NCBI GenBank assembly: GCA_017893485.1
Contig: CM030368.1
Location: 176,820,504 to 176,884,503 of the forward strand
Direction of reading: 5' to 3'
Length of the DNA stretch: 64,000 nt
Source of the DNA: Hemerocallis citrina
Taxonomy: Eukaryota; Streptophyta; Magnoliopsida; Asparagales; Asphodelaceae
Below the pieces are notes generated by a model. It saw only the letters and a program-made list of their open reading frames with translations. It had not been told where the DNA came from and did not search any database. Below, one piece after another: positions 58,439 through 64,000 of the stretch (position 1 is its first letter; each line of letters opens with the position of its first letter). Both the position numbers and the translations under genes were made by a program.

Positions 58439-58753
58439 GACTTCTGTAGGGATTTGAGGGAGGAGAAGGATGCGGACGTGAAGACAATAAGGAAATTATG
58501 TAATTAGGTTTTTGAATTTTGAGATCCGCGATTGGATCGTGAAACAGTGTTTTTTCACCAAACCCGATACTGAGAAATTACACCCAAAAAAATTAAAACA
58601 AAAAATAAAAAAAATGATGCCTATGGAATCATCCTGCTAGGATGTCAAACGGGCCGGGCCGGGCCGAACCCTTCCAGGTTGGCCCGAGACTTGGGCGGGC
58701 TCGGGCCGGTTTGGCCACGTAGCCGGGCGGGACCCAAACTTGATTTAGGCGAC
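58439..58753. other. 5' flank of the zinc-finger gene with a cut hAT-like end
   Basis: Holds the likely promoter and 5' UTR of the - strand zinc-finger gene (no clear TATA box). From about 58639 a GGATGTCAAACGGGCCGGGC stretch resembles the end of the hAT element at 23286 (GGTTGGCAAACGGG). It is cut at 58753 by the Tat LTR. Confidence 0.5.
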
Positions 58754-59348
58754 TGTTGCCGCTAAATTTGGTGTGGGGGCAAACAGATAGTATTTGTGGA
58801 TTCTTAGGGAAACTAGATAGTAAACCTGTATACATGTTCCGTCGGGGTATGATCGTCGCTCCCGCCGTACACCTGCAAAAAGTGCGAGACACAGGGGTTG
58901 TTCCCGGCGACGCACCCTCCGACGCTCAAGTCAGTAATCTAGGAAGACTATGAAAGAGCGCAAAAACTGGAGAAAGATTGATTACCCCTTAATGGAGATG
59001 GATGGGGGGTATTTATAGGCGTCTTAGGGAACAGATTAGGCATGTAATTCCCGTGCATAGATAAGGAATGTAATCCCTAATCCCCAGTGAAAGGATAGAT
59101 ATGAATCAGGGTCGTTGATTAATGTTAATCAGAAACCCTAATTCTATCCTGCTGGACTGGGTTTGTTGCGGGTTGAAGTCCGCACCCAGTTGAAGTGGAT
59201 CCGTTCGTGGGTTATTGGATATGTGAGAAGGAGACCCAGTACCTTCTTCAGACCCGTTTGTAGGTGAAATTACTATTTTACCCCTGGGCTTCAGGATTCG
59301 TGTCCAATTTGCACGGTTTCGATTAAACCCCTATTTTTAGCCACATCA
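58754..59348 (-). repeat. Tat 3' LTR (second element)
   Basis: 595 bp, TGTTGCCGC ... CCACATCA on the + strand, with TATTTATA at 59010-59017 (TATAAATA on the - strand). Its right edge abuts the polypurine tract. Confidence 0.7.
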
Positions 59349-59363
59349 CGAGCCCCCCACTCC

Positions 59364-59820
59364 TAAAGGCTGAGGGCGATCAGTCTTTGAGGAGTAGTTT
59401 GACTGTTTTAGTGGCTAGTGGAGTTGTATCGGAGTCCGAATTGGTGATTTTGAATCCTGAAGTGGGGGGTAAGGTAACTCCTTCTTTTTTGAAGCCATAC
59501 GATGTTCCGAGGCCGTATGAGTTTTTATCTATTTTTTCGGGCTATTTATTTAATTTTGCGATGTGTTAACTAATTGTTCGGGGGGCTTAACAGTACATTC
59601 TAGGCAATAATTGTTCGTCCAGGGGCTTAAAAATATCCCCCCGAATTTTTAATTATTGTTTAGAATTTTTAGCTAATTTTTCCGAATTTTTAGCAATTTT
59701 TCGCAATTTTTAAATAAATAAAACGATTTAAATACATTAAAATCGATTTTTAAACATTAATTTATGACGTGGCGTAATCTGGGCCTTCGATCAGAGCGGA
59801 GCGCGAATTTCTGAGTAATC
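59364..59820. other. Tat internal stretch next to the 3' LTR
   Basis: T/A-rich with repeated AATTTTTAG and TTTTTCGAATTTTTAG-like blocks (59640-59720). The 60-codon + strand frame at 59387 is not supported by any domain. Confidence 0.45.
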
Positions 59821-59859
59821 AGACGGTCCTCGTTCCTCGGCAGGCTTTTTTGCCGTATA

Positions 59860-59990
59860 CGAGGGTCGGCTCCTCGGTTCCTCGACTCGGAGGGTCAGCG
59901 CTTCGGCTCGGAGGGTCTGTGCCTCGGCTCGGAGGGTCAGCGCTTCGGCTCGGAGGGTCAGTGCCTCGGCTCGGAGGATCCGAGGTACGT
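59860..59990 (+). repeat. Short tandem repeats of CGGCTCGGAGGGTC
   Basis: About six to seven alternating copies of a 20 bp unit, GGCTCGGAGGGTCAG(C/T)GC(T/C)TC. A 3-frame ORF reads GGSVPRLGGSALRL through it and is not a gene. Confidence 0.85.
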
Positions 59991-60039
59991 GGTATCATCT
60001 GGGCCATCCATTTCAGCGTGGATCCCCATAAAACGCTAT

Positions 60040-61230
60040 CTTGTCGTTTAGTGGACGTGGCAGGATCTGGACCGTCCATCATGACGAGCGCACTTTTTTA
60101 CAAGATCCAATGGCTGATATGGGTCGGCGTGTTTTTTCGCCATATACGAGGGTCGGTTCCTCGTCATCTCGGCTCGGCCTTACCCTCTACGAGGTACGAG
60201 GGTTGGTTCCTCGTCTCCTCGGTTCGGAGGGTTAATTCCTCGGCTCGAACTCTTCGAAGTACGTGGCGTCATCTGGGCCGTTCATCTCAGCGTAGATCCC
60301 CATAAAATGCTATCTTGTCATTTAGTGGACGTGGGAGGATCTGGGCCGTCCATCATGACGAGCGCGCTTTTTTACAAGATCCAACGGCTGATATGGGTCG
60401 GCGTGTTTTTTCGCCATATACGAGGGTCGGTTCCTCGTCATCTCGGCTCGGAGCTTCAGTGCTATTGGCCGAGGCGCTGAGTTGGATATTTTGAAGGAAG
60501 CGTCTCTTGATGGTTCCACTTTTTCGAGCCTAGTGGCTCGGCTGCTCGACTAAGCTGTTCGGTAGCTCGGTTGAGCAGGCCGATGGCAGGCAGTTCGGAA
60601 GGTACACGTGGCCGGATCTGGTCCGTTCATCATGGCGCGCATCACGAGGATGGAGTTCAGATCACGAGAAAACGTTATCTTGTCGTTTTGTGGGCGTGGC
60701 GAGATCTGAACCGTCCATCGAATTCTGACGCGAATTTTGGAGAGATCCGACGGTGACTTCGCCTCGGGAGGATTTTTCTCCATATACGAGGGTCGGTTCC
60801 TCGTCATCTCGGCTCGGGACCTCAGTGCTGTTGGCCGAGGCACTGAGTTGGATATTTTTAAGGAAGCGTCTCTTGATGGTTCCACTTTTTCGAGCCTAGT
60901 GGCTCGGCTGCTCGACTAAGCTGTTCGGTAGCTCGGTTGAGCAGGCCGATGGCAGGCAGTTCGGAAGGTGCACGTGGCCGGATCTGGTCCGTTCATCATG
61001 GCGCGCATCACGAGGATGGGGTTCAGATCACGAGAAAACATTATCTTGTCGTTTTGTGGGCATGGCGAGATCTGAACCGTCCATCGAATTCGAACGCGAA
61101 TTTGGGAGAGATCCGACGGTGACTTCGCCTCGGGAGGATTTTTCTCCATATACGAGGGTCGGTTCCTCGTCATCTCGGCTCGGGACCTCAGTGCTGTTGG
61201 CCGAGGCGCTGAGTTGGATATTTTGAAGGA
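60040..61230 (+). repeat. Long tandem repeats: 274 bp and 366 bp units
   Basis: A CCGTCCATCATGACGAGCGC block is repeated at 60072 and 60346 (274 bp apart). Then two nearly identical 366 bp units occupy 60485-60850 and 60851-61216, and a third starts at 61217 and stops after about 15 bases of match. All units share the CCATATACGAGGGTCGGTTC segment also present near 59857. GGATCTGG.CCGTCCATC and GAGAGATCCGACGG motifs recur. Confidence 0.9.
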
Positions 61231-61399
61231 ACTCAGTAGCTCGGTTGCTTAGCCGGGCTGTTCGATAGCTCGGCTTGGCAAACCGGTGGCCGAGTCGTTG
61301 ACTTGAGTGATTTGAAGAGGTTTTCGTTTTTCGAAACGTCGCAACTTTCCACTTGGCGCTTTGGCTTCTTAGTGGGCCTTTGAGGTTCCCAAGGAGGCC

Positions 61400-61626
61400 C
61401 ACTATCCCCTGGGGTTATAAGTTTTCACTCCCCCACCCCCAAGCTCATTTCTTACTTTTCACTCCAAGATTTCACTTTTGTTCTCTAAGTTCTCTGCTAG
61501 CGGCGACTCTTGCTCCAAGGTGGTGACATTAGCTGTCGCGTGGGCCAGGCGATTTCCGGCGAGCACATTCCGACCGTGAACGTCACTTCAAAGGTCAGTC
61601 TACTTTGCCTTAGCTTTTTTCTAGAG
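61400..61626 (+). promoter_or_regulatory. Probable promoter and leader of the antisense ORF
   Basis: GGGGTTATAAGTTTTCACTC at about 61410 is a TATA-like element. It is followed by a pyrimidine-rich leader (CACTCCCCCACCC) to the ATG at 61627. Promoter activity is inferred only. Confidence 0.4.
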
Positions 61627-63828
61627 ATGTCAAGAGTGAACTCGGGGAGTGGGGCCTCGTCTTCGGGCGATGATGGCGCCGAGGAGAGGAGAAGGGCGGA
61701 GGCCCGAAGGAAGGGAAAGCAGGTCGCCGAACCGTCGGCTACCGAGGCGAGGCAGGAGAAGAAAAAGAGGAGGGTGGCGGCCCAATCTCCCGTGGTTGAG
61801 GTGATTGTGGAAAACCCGAAGCAAGCCCCCGAGATGGGACGATATCCCTCTGTTCTGTCCGGGCATTCGGGGGTCAGGCAGTACGAGGGCGACCTTTTGG
61901 AGAAAGCGATCTACGGAAAGTCGAAAGTCGTCGAAGAACCTAACCCGGCCCTTCCCACCGAAGCCGACGAGCTCATTTCGGTGTTATCCGAGAGGGATCT
62001 CCTTCAGATCAAAAAGGGATTCGCCATCCCTCCGGAGTACAAGCTGATGATCCCCGGCCCCGGGATGCGAGCGAATTCCAAGCTATCATCGTCGGATATG
62101 TGCATGTTCGACTTCGACTCCTTGAATGCCGGACTACGTTTTTCGCTGCATCCTTTCATCCTCCAGATCCTCGGCTGGTTCTGCCTCGCGCCGACCCAAT
62201 TCATGCCGAACACATGGCGTCACGTGAACGCTTTCTTGCTTCAGTGCTACAAAGCTGAAGCAGAGCCAGACCTTACAGTCTTCCGAGGCCTGTATCGGAT
62301 AAACCGGATGCACAAGACGGAGCATCGGTACTACTTGGGGCCGAGGAAGGGTGTTAGGATCATAGAAAACCCGGACTCAATTAAGGGTTGGAAAGAGAAG
62401 TATTTTATATTAAGGGGTGAGGCGATACGGCACATTCCGACCCGGTGGAAAGTGGAGATGCCGAAATTTGCGAGAGCCGACCCTGTACTGTCTGAGGCCG
62501 AGGAGGAGGTGGCGAGGAAGATCATGGCCCTTCCCTTGCTAAGTTGGAGGGAGTTGACAGAGGAGGTGCTGTTCGGGTCCGGCCTTAGCCCCATCGACCT
62601 GAGTATGCTCCTGACATCTCATTTATTTTCGTTTTTCTTTCAAGTCTTTAGTTCGTCTTGTTGACTCGTTTTTTGTTGTCTGATGCAGAAGCGATGAAGA
62701 TTGATTTCAACGCTATGATGGCCGATAGGTCCAAGTTGGCCGGGGGCAGAAAGAGGAAGAGGGCGACCGCGGATGCCTCGTCGACTCCGCAGCCCACGGT
62801 CGCCTCTACCACCACCCCGCCTCCTCCGACTACTGAGGTGCCTTCGGAGGTGGTTGTTGCCAAGGAGCCCTCGGTCCCTGTGGCCCCGACCGTGATTGAA
62901 GGGGCCTTTGATGTTAACGCGGCGCTGACGCTTGAGGCTCCGCCGTTGACCAAAGCGGCCGAGGAAATCCTGACCGAGCAGCACAAGCAGTTGTTTGTGC
63001 CGAACTGGCGGGTGAAGAATCACGACGGATTCCTCGACAACTCGCAGATGTCAGTGCAGGTCGTCAAGCACTTGGCGACCCCGAAGGACAGAGCCGCGCT
63101 GAAGGCGGGGACGGTCGGCGACGACACCTATGAAGTGGCTCGATCGCTCGTGTCGGTAAGTGTCTTCTTGCGAATTTCTTCAAGTTTGCTGCTCGGCTTG
63201 CACATTGCTCTGATCGTTGTCTTTGCAGGCCACCTGCCACTTCGGCCACCTCCTCGAGACGTTCGCCGCGCAGGAGAAGGAGCTGAAGGCCACCAGCGAC
63301 AAGGACAGGGCGGAGAAGGTCAAGGCGGTTCGGCAGCTCGAGGCCGAGCAGCGGCGGGTCGAGGCCTTGGAAGTCCGGGTCGCCGATCTTGGGGCGGACT
63401 TGGAGAGAGTCAAGGGGCGAATTGACGCAGAGTCCGCCAAGGCCACGAAGGCCGCCGAGGAGTTGGCCGCGTCGGCGAAGTCTCTGGCCGACCTGAAGGC
63501 GGAGAAGGAGGCGCTGGCCGTGAAGATTAGGGCCGAGGTCGAGGCTGAGGCGAAGAAACACATGGTCGAGAACATGGAGAGGTCCTATCAGAGGGCACTC
63601 GACCATGTTCAGGATCGTGTCCCCGGCTTCGAGCGGGTCGGCTACAGACTGTGGCCCGGATCGCCCTCAGGCGGTGAGGAGGAGGGAGGCGAAGGCGACG
63701 AGGTCGAAGGTGATGACGAGGAGGAGGAGGCCGACCCACCTGTGGCGAACGCCCAGGTCGAGGGGAGGATCGAGGGGCCATCTGGCGACGCGCCCGTGGT
63801 CGAAGCGGCGACGCAGGTGGACCCCTGA
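61627..63828 (+). CDS. Intron-bearing antisense ORF of Tat, Transposase_28-like domain
   Basis: Three exons, 61627-62602, 62689-63155 and 63229-63828, join in frame (GA|GTATGC, TGATGCAG|AA; TCG|GTAAGT, TTTGCAG|GCC) to give about 680 residues. The N-terminal region is acidic and Lys/Arg-rich (EERRRAEARRKGKQVAE). The conserved middle has FAIPPEYKLMIPGPGMRANS, LNAGLRFSLHPFILQILGWF and LAPTQFMPNTWRHVNAFLLQC, the pattern I know from the Pfam family called 'putative gypsy type transposon' (Transposase_28, PF04195). A Pro/Thr/Ala-rich linker and a long coiled coil (residues about 480-600, RQLEAEQRRVEALEVRVADLG) follow, then an acidic tail. No stop or shift breaks it. It lies on the opposite strand to the Tat LTR, between the 3' LTR and the expected polymerase. 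Its function is unknown. Confidence 0.75.
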
Positions 63829-64000
63829 TCCCCTCGCAAATTTTTTGTAGTTTTTGTTTTTTCTTTCAAACTGTGTAATGCCTTTTGCGGACTGGCCACC
63901 GCTTTTGATAATGAATGAAAAGTGTTGTGTTTTGATTTTGGACTTCTGTCTAAGTGCTTGGTTCGGCCATATAGTACTTCAATGTTGTCCCTTTCTTATT
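63829..64000 (+). other. 3' flank of the antisense ORF
   Basis: T-rich DNA with AATGAATGAAAAG near 63910 as a weak poly(A)-signal-like region. Polymerase sequence is not yet visible at the right edge. Confidence 0.4.

Larger units (their letters stand above)
58754..64000 (-). mobile_element. Second Tat-type retrotransposon, 3' part, open at the right edge
   Basis: The element runs right to left. The 3' LTR is at 59348-58754 and a polypurine tract (GGAGTGGGGGGCTCG on the - strand) lies at 59349-59363. Tandem repeats fill 59840-61230, and an ORF on the opposite (+) strand occupies 61627-63828. Polymerase genes would lie beyond the right edge. LTR similarity to the Tat LTR at 19414 (CCTCCGACGCTCAAGTCA and a reversed TATA box) supports the family assignment. 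Confidence 0.7.

Noticed and set aside
59819..60305. ORFs with LGGSVPRLGGSALRL repeats
   Set aside because: They translate a 20 bp tandem repeat on both strands, and no independent evidence supports a protein.
62640..63606. Long - strand ORFs opposite the Tat antisense ORF
   Set aside because: They are shadows of GC-rich exons. The + strand frame has the domain and matching splice sites.

Overview
The window is plant nuclear DNA, almost certainly from an angiosperm with a repeat-rich genome. This rests on plant-specific mobile element lineages (Athila, Tat and Tekay Ty3/Gypsy, Ty1/Copia, FAR1-type MULE, hAT, Helitrons and several MITE types) and on two intron-bearing genes with canonical GT-AG introns. 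I cannot name the species. Only two host genes are clear: a truncated peroxisomal multifunctional protein (MFP) gene on the + strand at 40.2-42.9 kb, and a RanBP2-type zinc-finger, RGG-rich RNA-binding protein gene on the - strand at 47.5-58.4 kb. Everything else is mobile DNA, its debris or simple repeats.

Layout. 0-9.6 kb: the end of an unknown low-complexity ORF, then a large inverted-repeat structure (about 0.5-5.2 kb). Each arm carries an outer tandem array of double-hairpin units and inner TTAGGG arrays, and the arms face each other. Next comes a - strand FAR1/MULE transposase gene with intact splice sites but three in-frame stops (5.4-7.8 kb), a three-copy 316-337 bp repeat, and a third short hairpin array (9.35-9.5 kb). 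9.8-19.9 kb: a nest in which a - strand Tat retrotransposon is cut by a Tekay-type LTR, which is itself interrupted by a 3' fragment of an Athila element. 20-27.4 kb: an 855 bp hAT-like element, a 270 bp AGGGCTGCAA MITE, microsatellites, and a 3.5 kb hAT transposon inside a 164 bp minisatellite. 27.4-38.3 kb: a Copia element with both LTRs. Its middle is replaced by the 3' half of a Tekay element with a 3.3 kb LTR, and its integrase is split by a second copy of the AGGGCTGCAA MITE. 38.3-40 kb: small hAT, Helitron and Harbinger-type MITEs. 40.2-46.6 kb: the MFP fragment, an 801 bp Harbinger-like MITE and a coding-free Copia-type element. 47.5-58.4 kb: the zinc-finger gene, with a 9.2 kb first intron holding MITEs, Helitron remnants and tandem duplications. 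58.6-64 kb: the 3' part of a second Tat element (- strand), with its LTR, long tandem repeats and an intron-containing ORF on the opposite strand that encodes a Transposase_28-like domain.

The zinc-finger gene is the only host gene that looks intact. The MFP gene keeps a continuous hydratase domain but no dehydrogenase half, so it is probably a decaying duplicate. The transposase and retrotransposon frames carry several stops that fit C-to-T (or G-to-A) changes, as expected for methylated, silenced copies. The best candidates for something not well described are the double-hairpin arrays with TTAGGG arms and the antisense ORF of the Tat element. The antisense arrangement has precedent in the Tat lineage as I recall it.
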